NCBI GenBank assembly: GCA_964404215.1
Contig: CAYOJF010000005.1
Span: 17,725-81,724, forward strand
Direction: 5' to 3'
DNA from: Aureispira sp964404215
GTDB lineage: Bacteria > Bacteroidota > Bacteroidia > Chitinophagales > Saprospiraceae
DNA length: 64,000 nucleotides
A program made the translations under genes and the position numbers. Positions 8,630 to 16,673 of the stretch are shown here, piece by piece. Within the stretch, counting starts at the first letter, position 1. The number at the start of each line of letters is the position of its first letter. The notes beneath the pieces were generated by a model. That model saw only the letters and a list, made by a program, of their open reading frames with translations. It was not told the origin of the DNA and searched no databases.

Positions 8630-10474
8630 TTAAGCTACTTCATCTTTTTCAACTCTTAGGTTTTCTATAATATCTCGTTGACGGCTAGGAGTATTTTTTC
8701 CCATAAAATAAGAGAGTAACTTATCTATATCTGTAGCTGGACTCATTTGTACGGGTTCTAAACGAATGTCTTCCCCTATGAACTGCCCAAACTCGCTTGG
8801 TGAGATCTCCCCCAATCCTTTAAATCGAGTCACTTCGGCTGTTTTACCCAACTTAGCCATTGCTTTTTGCTTTTCCTCTTCTGAATAGCAATAGAAAGTC
8901 TTTTTCTTGTTACGAACTCTAAATAAAGGCGTATCTAATATATATAGGTGTCCATTGATAACCAGCTCAGGAAAAAACTGTAAGAAAAACGTCAACAACA
9001 ATAAACGAATGTGCATTCCATCAACATCAGCATCGGTTGCTACAATAACCTTATTATAACGCAATTCGTCTACACCATTTTCTATATTTAAAGCATGTTG
9101 TAGTAGATTGAACTCTTCATTTTCGTAGACTACTTTTTTGGTCAAGTTATAACAGTTCAATGGTTTACCTCGCAAACTAAATACTGCTTGCGTCTGTACA
9201 TTCCTAGCTTTGGTAATAGATCCACTCGCAGAATCTCCCTCTGTAATAAACAACATCGTTTCGTTTGCTCCTTCCTTATTAGTATTGTAATGAAGGCGAC
9301 AGTCACGTAGTTTCTTATTGTGCAAATTAGCTTTCTTAGCTCGAGTAGTTGCCAATTTTTTTATTCCTGCTATTTCTTTTCGCTCTCTTTCTGACTGTAT
9401 GATTCTTTTTTGGATCGCCGCCGCTGTCTCTGGATTTTTATGCAAATAATTATCCAGTTTTTCTTTGACAAAATCATTGACAAAAACATTCACACTAGGG
9501 CCTTCTGGTCCTACATTGATAGATCCCAGTTTAGTTTTCGTTTGTGATTCAAAGACAGGTTCTTGGACTCGAACACTTACCGCAGCAATAATAGCACTAC
9601 GAATATCTGAGGCATCATAGTTTTTACCAAAAAAATCACGTATTGTCTTTACGATTGCTTGACGAAAGGCATTCAAATGTGTCCCCCCTTGGGTCGTATT
9701 TTGACCATTAACAAAAGAACTATACTGTTCTCCATAATGATTGCCATGTGTCATGGCCACTTCTATTTCTTCTCCTTTGAGATGAATGATAGGGTAACGA
9801 ATCTTTTCTGGATCTACCCTTTTGCTCAATAAGTCAAGTAATCCATTTTTAGAATAAAAAGATTTTCCATTGAATACAATACGTAATCCCGTATTCAAGT
9901 AAGCATAATCCCAAATTCTATCCTCTATATATTGCTTGTTATACTTAAAGTTTTTGAAAATCGTCTGATCAGGGTAAAACTCCATATAAGTACCGTTAGG
10001 TTCTTCTGTTTTTTGGAGTTTTTCGTCTGTAATTAATTCGCCCCGTTCGAAAGTTGCTGTTTTTTGTTGCCCATCTCTAAACGAACGAGCTAAAAACTTT
10101 TCAGACAAAGCATTTACAGCTTTAGTTCCCACTCCATTTAGTCCTACCGATTTCTGAAAGGCTCTAGAATCATATTTTCCACCAGTATTGATCTTAGAAA
10201 CACAATCCACTACTTTTCCTAGTGGAATCCCTCTACCATAATCTCGTAGACTCATCGTCCCATCATCATTCAACTTAATTTCGATCTTCTTACCTACCCC
10301 CATCATAAACTCATCAATAGAGTTATCTATAATCTCTTTAAAAAGAATATAGATACCATCATCTGGAGCTGTCCCATTACCGAGTTTACCAATATACATT
10401 CCTGGACGCATCCGAATGTGTTCCTTCCAGTCAAGAGAACGAATATTAGCTTCCGTATAATTTGTATTTGCCAT
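8630..10474 (-). CDS. parE: DNA topoisomerase IV subunit B (ParE/GyrB family)
   Basis: The 614-residue ATPase subunit of a type IIA topoisomerase. GHKL ATPase motifs KEIIDNSIDEF (Glu47, Asn51) and DYGRGIPLGK (78-87), GLNGVGTKAVNALS, a TOPRIM domain with EGDSASGS and VATDADVDGMHIR, and RFKGLGEISPSEF near the end. The short length, without the roughly 170-residue insertion of proteobacterial GyrB, is usual for Bacteroidota topoisomerase IV. The ParC partner is not beside it. A TATATTTG -7 element lies upstream at 10548-10541. The choice of ParE over GyrB rests on family resemblance, not a diagnostic residue. Confidence 0.93.
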   Translation of the reverse strand: MANTNYTEANIRSLDWKEHIRMRPGMYIGKLGNGTAPDDGIYILFKEIIDNSIDEFMMGVGKKIEIKLNDDGTMSLRDYGRGIPLGKVVDCVSKINTGGKYDSRAFQKSVGLNGVGTKAVNALSEKFLARSFRDGQQKTATFERGELITDEKLQKTEEPNGTYMEFYPDQTIFKNFKYNKQYIEDRIWDYAYLNTGLRIVFNGKSFYSKNGLLDLLSKRVDPEKIRYPIIHLKGEEIEVAMTHGNHYGEQYSSFVNGQNTTQGGTHLNAFRQAIVKTIRDFFGKNYDASDIRSAIIAAVSVRVQEPVFESQTKTKLGSINVGPEGPSVNVFVNDFVKEKLDNYLHKNPETAAAIQKRIIQSERERKEIAGIKKLATTRAKKANLHNKKLRDCRLHYNTNKEGANETMLFITEGDSASGSITKARNVQTQAVFSLRGKPLNCYNLTKKVVYENEEFNLLQHALNIENGVDELRYNKVIVATDADVDGMHIRLLLLTFFLQFFPELVINGHLYILDTPLFRVRNKKKTFYCYSEEEKQKAMAKLGKTAEVTRFKGLGEISPSEFGQFIGEDIRLEPVQMSPATDIDKLLSYFMGKNTPSRQRDIIENLRVEKDEVA

Positions 10475-10540
10475 AAAATTTAGTTGTCGATTGAATTAGG
10501 ATTAGTAAGAAGATACTATGACTTATATAAAGTGCAACCA

Positions 10541-10570
10541 CAAATATAATGTAAAAAAGGCAAAAACAAA
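10541..10570 (-). promoter_or_regulatory. Bacteroidota-type promoter for topoisomerase IV B
   Basis: On the minus strand TATATTTG (10548-10541) fits TAnnTTTG, and TTTG (10570-10567) lies 18 bases upstream as a possible -33 element. The start codon is 67 bases downstream. Confidence 0.5.
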
Positions 10571-11274
10571 ACAAATTGTTGTATTTTTTTCATTCAAAAT
10601 ATTTTGTTTTAAATCACTCTTTATCTACTATTCTATGATCTTATATTATTCCAATAAATAACCTTTTGATCTTTTTTTCAAAAAAAATAATATTTTTTAA
10701 CAGCCACCACTAATAACACATAAAAAATTAAAAATCAATTATTTATAAAAAATAAAAAATACCTTTATTTTTTATAAAACAGTAAATAAATGGCTTAAAA
10801 TCAAAAATCAATAAAAACTTTTTGAAGATTCCCTCTGTTGATATTTACGAAAGCAGCAATGAGGAAACATATCCAAATTGCCTTTCAAAATCAAAAAATA
10901 GTCAATAAGAAATTTATATTATCAAAATAGTTTTTCCTAAAAAAATACCTGGATTGTTTCATAAAAAAGTACTCTGAAACTTTATTATTTTCATTTACAT
11001 AATATAAAATATCGTTGACTCCCCATATCTAACTGCAAAAAATAATACAGTTGGATTCTTACTATCAGTCGTTATCACGAATGAGTTTATACTGTTAAGT
11101 AATAGTATCTTTTTGTGGCTAATAAGTACTAATTGATTTCTATCTCTTTTTCGGAGGTATTTGAATCTTACGTCCTATCAGCAACAATTGATCACTTATT
11201 TAGCCTTCTTAAAATACTCTTTGTAGATATCGATTATCTAAAATAAAATTATTTAATCTAAAAAAAAGAACTAC
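10549..11274. other. Long AT-rich gene-free gap
   Basis: About 800 bases between divergent genes, the largest coding-free stretch here. 10,620-10,830 is nearly all A/T with long A- and T-runs. Only tiny open frames occur (for example 23 codons from 10859), with no sign of coding. No tRNA, terminator or TIR pair was found. It may simply hold the divergent promoters. Confidence 0.6.
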
Positions 11275-11916
11275 ATGTTAAGCTTGAAAAAAATATACCA
11301 TACAGGATTTGTAATCGCTACTTTATTATTTGCTTCTAATACTGCTTCGGCACAAACAACCAATACTCAGAAAGGATCATTCATGGCTGGTGGAGAGTTA
11401 GGGTTGTCTACAGCGTCTTCTACTGTCCAAATTGATGATGGAACAACAGAAGGATCTGACGCGACACAATTTAGTATAGCCCCCTCTATCGGATATTTTT
11501 TCGCAGATAACTTTGCTCTAGGTATAGGAGCAGATTACACACTCAATACCGTCTCTAATAATAACCGAAACGAATTTGATAGTGACCTTTTATTCGGGCC
11601 TTTCGTTCGATATTACTTACCATTTGGTCAGAAAGCTCTATTCTTTGAGGTTGATTTTGGATATGGTAACTCTGCAGATGAAATAACTATCAACAATGTC
11701 AAACAAAACGCTATGACAAATGTTTTTGCATTAGGAGTTGGTCCTGGTTTTACCATTTTTTCTAATGACCATATTGGTATAGAAGCACTAGCTAAATATA
11801 ACTATGCGAGCAGTAACACAACATTGACCGCAGATGGAAATACAACAACGAGTACGTCTATTACACATGCCTTCGATTTTTCAGTAGGATTGCAGGTATA
11901 TTTCACTAGACAATAA
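11275..11916 (+). CDS. Small outer-membrane beta-barrel porin-like protein
   Basis: A 213-residue protein with signal peptide (1-26, ending ASAQ) and about eight amphipathic strands, of the outer-membrane beta-barrel superfamily (OmpW/OmpX-like). Markers are GGELGLSTASST, SIAPSIGYFFADNFALGIGADYT and the final strand AFDFSVGLQVYFTRQ, which ends on the aromatic expected at a barrel C-terminus before two polar residues. Monocistronic: a long AT-rich region precedes it and a terminator follows. Transport or structural role unknown. Confidence 0.8.
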   Translation: MLSLKKIYHTGFVIATLLFASNTASAQTTNTQKGSFMAGGELGLSTASSTVQIDDGTTEGSDATQFSIAPSIGYFFADNFALGIGADYTLNTVSNNNRNEFDSDLLFGPFVRYYLPFGQKALFFEVDFGYGNSADEITINNVKQNAMTNVFALGVGPGFTIFSNDHIGIEALAKYNYASSNTTLTADGNTTTSTSITHAFDFSVGLQVYFTRQ

Positions 11917-11970
11917 TACACTTTATGTATAAGCTCGGGAATCGACGACGTTTAAATGTCGGACATTCAG

Positions 11971-12012
11971 GAAAGAGTCTACCCCCTTCGTGAGGTAGCT
12001 CTTTCTTTTTTT
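11971..12012 (+). terminator. Intrinsic terminator after the 11275 barrel gene
   Basis: Stem GAAAGAG-CTACC / GGTAG-CTCTTTC with a TTCG-containing loop, followed by seven T. The T-run abuts the stop codon (12011-12013) of the convergent cytochrome gene. Confidence 0.85.
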
Positions 12013-12349
12013 ATTTAAGCTCCATTGTATATTTTGCAACGGCTTCTATTTCTGCTTTAGAAAGTAATGTCTTGAACGCAGGCATTACGTTATTCTGTCC
12101 ATTCGTCACGACTTCTATTCGCTGTTTGACCGATAAAGGCGAATCAGGCAGCTGTTTCGCACCATTTAATCCAGCTCGACCATTGGCACCATGACAATTG
12201 ACACATCGAACTCGATACACTTCATACCCCGAAATTTGCTTAGGCTCTGTAGGTTGTCCACTATTACAGCTGCCCCCTATTATCACTAAAATGATTGCTA
12301 AAAGTACAATATTCGACAAAAAGGGAACTCTTTCTATAAGCTTTGACAT
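12011..12349 (-). CDS. Lipid-anchored class I cytochrome c
   Basis: A 112-residue electron carrier. The N-terminal hydrophobic stretch ends in lipobox IGGSC (Cys28), so it is probably a periplasm-facing lipoprotein. Haem attachment is CVNCH (Cys49, Cys52, His53), with Met89 in NVMPAF as the likely sixth ligand. The GANGRAGLNGAKQLPDSP loop and the C-terminal KAEIEAVAKYTMEL helix fit small Bacteroidota c-type cytochromes. No redox partner is next to it. Convergent with the barrel gene and sharing its terminator region. Confidence 0.92.
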   Translation of the reverse strand: MSKLIERVPFLSNIVLLAIILVIIGGSCNSGQPTEPKQISGYEVYRVRCVNCHGANGRAGLNGAKQLPDSPLSVKQRIEVVTNGQNNVMPAFKTLLSKAEIEAVAKYTMELK

Positions 12350-12512
12350 TTCTTATTATGTTAATACATTGAATTAATATGTTTATATTGTAAACTCAAA
12401 AGTAATAAAAGAGTTGGAATTACATGGATACCTGGCATTATAGATAAAAAAGCCATTGTCAGTATTCTCCACTCTAGAAACATTAACTAGTTCACTTTCA
12501 AATTATAATCCT

Positions 12513-13454
12513 ATGGAAATAGTACTCATTGCCGCCTTAGTCTTTTTAGTCATTACATTCTTTGCTACGGTCAAAATTGTACAAGAAAAAAGTGCCAAAG
12601 TAGTTCAGCGTCTTGGTAGTTTTAGTCGTATACTTCACCCTGGCATTCATTTTTGTGTTCCTTTCGTAGAAACAGTTCGCGGTACTGTCAACCTCAAAGT
12701 ACAACAATTGGATGTACACATTGAAACCAAAACAAAAGATAATGTATTTGTCAAAATGCAAGTATCTGTTCATGTTAAGGTTATTAAAGAAAAAGTGAGA
12801 GAAGCTTTTTACGAACTAGACGACCCTTATTCTCAAATCTCGTCTTACATCTTTGATGTAGTGCGTGCTGAAGTTCCTAAGTTAGAATTGGATGACGTCT
12901 TTGCTCGCAAAGAAGATATTGCGAATGCTGTCCGTGTAGAGCTTTCGGAACATATGTTCAAATATGGCTACAAGATTATTCAAACATTGATTACCGATAT
13001 TGACCCAGATGCTCTGGTCAAAGAATCTATGAATAAAATTAACTCTGCTAAACGCAACAAAGAAGCTCTACTAGAAGATGCAGAAGGTCGAAAAATGGCA
13101 AAGATTAAAGATGCTGAAGCTGAAAAAGAATCAAAACGTCTACAAGGGGAAGGGGTCGCTGACCAACGTCTAGCGATCATTAAAGGTTTTGCAGATTCCG
13201 TAGAAGATTTTAGTAATACCTTAGAAAATGTCTCTCCTATTGAAATTATGCAATTTGTATTGTTGACACAACACTATGATACGATTAGAGATATTGGAGA
13301 GAAAAATAGTTCGCTTATTGTCCCTTACTCGCCTGGCTCGCTCCAAAACCTACAACAACAACTAATGGAAGGTAATTTTATGGCAGATGAAATCAACAAA
13401 CTTAGTACAGAACGTATGAAAATAGATGGGGATAAAATCAAGAATAAGAAATAA
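12513..13454 (+). CDS. SPFH/band-7 membrane protein, similar to plant HIR proteins
   Basis: I place the start at the ATG at 12513 (313 residues) rather than at an upstream TTG (12456), because MEIVLIAALVFLVITFFATVK begins directly with the membrane segment. A band-7/SPFH domain follows (KIVQEKSAKVVQRLGSFSRI onward), then a charged coiled coil (about 180-230, DAEAEKESKRLQGEG) and a C-terminal part with QFVLLTQHYDTIRDIG, which resembles the hypersensitive-induced-response branch of the superfamily. Such proteins form membrane-scaffolding rings. No NfeD-type protease partner is adjacent. The terminator at 13487 ends the transcript. Confidence 0.85.
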   Translation: MEIVLIAALVFLVITFFATVKIVQEKSAKVVQRLGSFSRILHPGIHFCVPFVETVRGTVNLKVQQLDVHIETKTKDNVFVKMQVSVHVKVIKEKVREAFYELDDPYSQISSYIFDVVRAEVPKLELDDVFARKEDIANAVRVELSEHMFKYGYKIIQTLITDIDPDALVKESMNKINSAKRNKEALLEDAEGRKMAKIKDAEAEKESKRLQGEGVADQRLAIIKGFADSVEDFSNTLENVSPIEIMQFVLLTQHYDTIRDIGEKNSSLIVPYSPGSLQNLQQQLMEGNFMADEINKLSTERMKIDGDKIKNKK

Positions 13455-13486
13455 GCTGTAAGAGTATATCTAATACCCATCAAAGA

Positions 13487-13526
13487 AAAGCGACTCCGAA
13501 CATATGTAGTTCGGAGTCGCTTTTTT
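13487..13526 (+). terminator. Intrinsic terminator after the SPFH gene
   Basis: Stem AAGCGACTCCGAAC / GTTCGGAGTCGCTT with a seven-base loop and six T. Its A-rich left flank gives a T-run on the other strand, so it can also serve the convergent DUF4252 operon. Confidence 0.92.
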
Positions 13527-13542
13527 ATAGAAATCTACTTGT

Positions 13543-14106
13543 TTATGTCTTAGATGTAGATACCTCAATTTCTTTGGACTGTTCTCCCTCTCCTTTAGAT
13601 TTTAGTTGTTCCTTGAGGGTTCCTATCAATTCATTAATCAATAAATTAATATCTTTCATTCTAATATTACTCTTGATTTCTACAAAAGTAAAGCTTTCTG
13701 CTCCTTTCATAATAACAAAAATACCCTTTACCTTTTCTTTCCACTCCTTAATATAGAGCTGGAACGTTTCTCCCTCTGATCGAAAAGTAATTAATTCTTC
13801 AAAATGGCTAACATTTATTACAGAAACTAATTGTTTGTAATCTTTCTGTGTTACTATTTGCTGCTCTGCCTCTATACTCAAAAATCGCACTTGTTTAATT
13901 CTTTTGGCAAAACGCTTAAAAGGCTTCATATCCGTTTCTTGGATAAACCCTAACCCCATTCCGACCAAAAATCCAGGGATTGTCATACCAGTAGCACTTT
14001 CATATTTTTTATACTTATGAAAAAATTGCTTGACGGTTGCTTTTTTTTGTGCCTGCCCCAATACTGGAATGAGTGCTAATAGTATTATATATAGTAAGTT
14101 TTTCAT
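13543..14106 (-). CDS. DUF4252-like secreted protein (distal copy)
   Basis: A 187-residue protein with signal peptide (1-19, ending GQAQ). The body (FKRFAKRIKQVRFLSIEAE, YIKEWKEKVKGIFVIMKG and INLLINELIGTL) follows the DUF4252 pattern: a small alpha/beta domain ending with a statement-like FVEIKSNIRMKDI segment. It is the last gene of a sigma / anti-sigma / DUF4252 / DUF4252 set, about 100 bases after the other copy. Function is unknown. The charged Lys/Glu tail after residue 165 is probably disordered. Confidence 0.78.
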   Translation of the reverse strand: MKNLLYIILLALIPVLGQAQKKATVKQFFHKYKKYESATGMTIPGFLVGMGLGFIQETDMKPFKRFAKRIKQVRFLSIEAEQQIVTQKDYKQLVSVINVSHFEELITFRSEGETFQLYIKEWKEKVKGIFVIMKGAESFTFVEIKSNIRMKDINLLINELIGTLKEQLKSKGEGEQSKEIEVSTSKT

Positions 14107-14209
14107 TTTTTATAGTTTAGTACTGCGTGCGTTAGTGTGTGAATATTCTTTTCGCAGTGCGTTTAGATAGTAGTCTATGTCTTTGGCAACCTATTTTTCA
14201 AAGTTCCAT

Positions 14210-14740
14210 TTATTCTTCGCTTTCCCCAAGGTTATCTAGATACTTAGCTCCTTTGATGTCAATCGCACTAGATAATTGAGCCAATTTATTAAGGTCCAAT
14301 ACCCCCATGAAACTAATCATAACAAACTCCTCTTCGCTCCCTACCAATAAGAATAATTCCTCTATGACGTTATTTTTTTCTTTAATCCAAAAATTCACTT
14401 TTGTTCCTTCATCTCTGACGGTCATCAATACTTCATAGCCATCGTCTTTGCTGATTAATTTGCGAGCACTCTTATAGTATTCTTGTGGATTTTTTTCTGT
14501 TACCAATACACGTAATCCTTCTATATTCTTCGCTACATCCATAATCACCTGTGCCTGCTCATCTTCTAGCTCATCTACATCAATTTTAGAAAGCATACTA
14601 AACATTTTACCACTAACATAAACTACCGTGAAATCATCGTCATCTATGTGGTGATCAAAATAAGTAGAAATAGCATCTGTCTGAGCATTGGTTGTTATTG
14701 CTACCAAAAGCAATAAGCATATCATCATCAAATTTTTCAT
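14210..14740 (-). CDS. DUF4252-like secreted protein (proximal copy)
   Basis: A 176-residue protein with signal peptide (1-19, ending TNAQ) and the DUF4252 order of elements: FTVVYVSGKMFSMLSKID, NIEGLRVLVTEKNPQEYYK, VNFWIKEKNNVIEELFLLVG and ISFMGVLDLNKLAQLSSAI. It is clearly related to the next gene, so the pair looks like an old tandem duplication. It lies 38 bases after the anti-sigma gene in the same direction, which fits DUF4252 genes being carried with ECF sigma factors in Bacteroidota. Biochemical role unknown. Confidence 0.82.
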   Translation of the reverse strand: MKNLMMICLLLLVAITTNAQTDAISTYFDHHIDDDDFTVVYVSGKMFSMLSKIDVDELEDEQAQVIMDVAKNIEGLRVLVTEKNPQEYYKSARKLISKDDGYEVLMTVRDEGTKVNFWIKEKNNVIEELFLLVGSEEEFVMISFMGVLDLNKLAQLSSAIDIKGAKYLDNLGESEE

Positions 14741-14778
14741 CGTTTTATATTTTTATTTCAATAAATTAATTGTAAGTA

Positions 14779-15300
14779 TTACTTAATTTTCTCTGTAGCC
14801 TCCTTGATAGTCGAAAGGCTTTTTTTTGCTTGACTCGTTCCTTTATTGAGTTTATTAGAAATGAGCATTAATGCCGCTTTTGTTCTTTCATAAGCCTCTT
14901 GCTCCGTCATTGCATCATAAGCCGCAAACTTATCAATAGCTGGAGCTACAGGTTCTATCCTCTGTTGTTGCAAATAAATGGTATATCCTCCTATCAACAA
15001 TAAGATAGCTGCTGCAATTTTGGACCAAGGAGCAATCCAGCGTTTAATATGCTTTTTCTTGATACCTCCTCCGTCTATATTTTCTTTATCGGTCAGTTGT
15101 CCTATTACTTTTTCTTCCAAATCTACTGTCAGATCTATAGTTTTCTCTTCCTCCAAATACCTAAAAAGTGGTTGGTATTTTTGTAATTCGGTTGCGATAT
15201 CAGGTTGCCCAAAATATGTTTCTAACAAAGCCTCTTCTTCTAGAGAAGTTTCTCCTTCAAAGTACTTATCTAATAGTATTTTTATTTTATTATAGTCCAT
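14779..15300 (-). CDS. Membrane anti-sigma factor (partner of the ECF sigma)
   Basis: A 173-residue protein with a cytoplasmic N-terminal part (1-85; IKILLDKYFEGETSLEEEALLETYF is the short helical opening common in Bacteroidota anti-sigma proteins), one membrane helix (about 92-108, KIAAAILLLIGGYTIY) and a periplasmic tail. It overlaps the sigma gene's 3' end by 11 bases, indicating translational coupling. No zinc-binding HxxxCxxC motif is present, so it is not a ZAS-type anti-sigma. The assignment rests on context plus topology. Confidence 0.78.
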   Translation of the reverse strand: MDYNKIKILLDKYFEGETSLEEEALLETYFGQPDIATELQKYQPLFRYLEEEKTIDLTVDLEEKVIGQLTDKENIDGGGIKKKHIKRWIAPWSKIAAAILLLIGGYTIYLQQQRIEPVAPAIDKFAAYDAMTEQEAYERTKAALMLISNKLNKGTSQAKKSLSTIKEATEKIK

Positions 15301-15799
15301 ATGCCTCCTTTTTTATCAATTGTGTTCTGACTTGTTTCCTAGCTCTCGAAAGATAAACTTTCACTTGATTCATCGATACATTGAGCGTTTCCCCAATTTC
15401 TTTGTAACTCATCCCATCTATATCTCTCAGTTTCATAATCAATCGCTGTTGCTCTGGCAATTCTAACATCATTTGCCTCACCGATGCGACAGCATCTTGC
15501 TGTTCTGCTATTTTATGAGGATTCTTTGATCCTGATGATTTACCCAATTCTTCTGGCAATTCATTCAGCCGATAATGTTTAGAGCGAGTCTTGTCTATTG
15601 CTAAGTTTTTAGTCATCCTAATACATAGTGCTTCTAAGTTTTCATATTCATTCCATGTCGCACGCTTGTCCCAAAGTTTGATAAAAACCTCCTGTACAAC
15701 ATCTTCTGCCTCTGCTTTATTGCCTACTATTCGTAGAGCAAACCGAAATAGCTTTTGTTGAAAGCTTTTGATGATATGTCTAAATGTGTGTATTTCCAT
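15290..15799 (-). CDS. ECF RNA polymerase sigma factor
   Basis: A 169-residue sigma-70 family protein with only regions 2 and 4, as in extracytoplasmic-function sigmas. Region 2: FRFALRIVGNKAEAEDVVQ and EVFIKLWDKR. Region 4: LPEQQRLIMKLRDIDGMSY with the helix-turn-helix KEIGETLNVSMNQVKVYLSRARK. It heads the operon with its anti-sigma and two DUF4252 genes, and would be released when the membrane partner is inactivated. I could not find a self-recognised promoter by eye. Confidence 0.93.
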   Translation of the reverse strand: MEIHTFRHIIKSFQQKLFRFALRIVGNKAEAEDVVQEVFIKLWDKRATWNEYENLEALCIRMTKNLAIDKTRSKHYRLNELPEELGKSSGSKNPHKIAEQQDAVASVRQMMLELPEQQRLIMKLRDIDGMSYKEIGETLNVSMNQVKVYLSRARKQVRTQLIKKEAYGL

Positions 15800-15871
15800 A
15801 ATTCACTAACAAGACGAACCCAATACTTTTTTGTTACAATCTTTCTTCAAAATAAATACCCCAATCTAAAC

Positions 15872-15918
15872 TAAAACAGCTCAAAGCCCCTTTTAACAAG
15901 GACTTTGAGCTGTTATTT
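15872..15918 (-). terminator. Terminator at the end of the lptF/G-PAP2 unit
   Basis: Stem AACAGCTCAAAG / CTTTGAGCTGTT with inner CCCTT / AAGG pairs, ending in TTTT on the minus strand. It lies about 60 bases beyond the PAP2 stop codon. GAAGTTGTT occurs twice nearby (15944 and 15970). Confidence 0.75.
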
Positions 15919-15977
15919 TATTTTTTCAATATAATATATAGAAGTTGTTCAAAACAAAGACTTGACTAGGAAGTTGT

Positions 15978-16673
15978 TTAGTTTTCCAACTTTTCCTTCA
16001 TTCGTTTACTCTTTCGAATATATTTGCCACTAAATCGGTGTTCGAATTTTTGAGTCAGCCAATAAGTAAATAAAGCAACTAAAAATCCTAACATAGAGCC
16101 CGCAACCACATCTTTCAGGAAATGCTGCACTAGGTAGACTCTAGACAAACCAACTAGAAATGCAGCAAGCAGACAAAGTAACTTAACATATTTGTTAGGA
16201 ATAAAAAAAGCTAATAAGGTATAAAAAGCAAAACCTGAAGTCGTATGTCCTGAAGGGAAGCTGCTCGTATAACCATCATGCAAAATAACATCAGGTACAT
16301 AATTAATCAACTCAGGCTGGTTAAGATACTCTTCAAAATATCGCTTAGGGCGATGGTGTTTAAAAAAGGCTTTGAGTGGTACGCTTGTCGCTAATACCAA
16401 AAAAGAATTCAGTATAATAGCAATACTTTTGGCATAATGCACAAACAAAAAAGCCACCACCGCCAATAAATAAACATAGCCCTCTCCTATATGAGTACAG
16501 AAACGAAAAAAATAATTGAGTCCATCGCTACGGTTGTCCGAAAAGAAAATAATAGCCTCCCCTTTCTCTACGCCTAGTAGTAAACTCGCACAAATAATAC
16601 TCCAAATCACCAGAAAAGTGACCATATACAAGGTGTTTTCTTTCCAAAAAGAACGTGCTGTTATTCTACTCAT
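15978..16673 (-). CDS. PAP2-superfamily membrane phosphatase
   Basis: A 231-residue protein with about five or six membrane helices and the three PAP2 motifs: KAFFKHHRP (KX6RP), FPSGHTTSG (PSGH) and SRVYLVQHFLKD (SRX5HX3D). Members dephosphorylate undecaprenyl pyrophosphate, phosphatidylglycerophosphate or lipid A. The coding region starts inside the end of the upstream lipopolysaccharide-permease gene (4-base ATGA overlap), so a role with lipopolysaccharide or undecaprenyl carriers is likely, as inferred from context. The C-terminus is strongly basic. Confidence 0.9.
   Translation of the reverse strand: MSRITARSFWKENTLYMVTFLVIWSIICASLLLGVEKGEAIIFFSDNRSDGLNYFFRFCTHIGEGYVYLLAVVAFLFVHYAKSIAIILNSFLVLATSVPLKAFFKHHRPKRYFEEYLNQPELINYVPDVILHDGYTSSFPSGHTTSGFAFYTLLAFFIPNKYVKLLCLLAAFLVGLSRVYLVQHFLKDVVAGSMLGFLVALFTYWLTQKFEHRFSGKYIRKSKRMKEKLEN

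Noticed and set aside
10620..10830. Possible replication origin in the AT-rich gap beside topoisomerase IV
   Set aside because: AT-richness alone is not enough; no cluster of DnaA boxes, no dnaA or gidA neighbour.
12456..12512. TTG start for the SPFH gene
   Set aside because: It adds 19 polar residues before the membrane segment; the ATG at 12513 gives a normal band-7 N-terminus. The same reasoning removes the non-ATG starts at 47453, 51627, 55447, 55630, 57693 and 18265.
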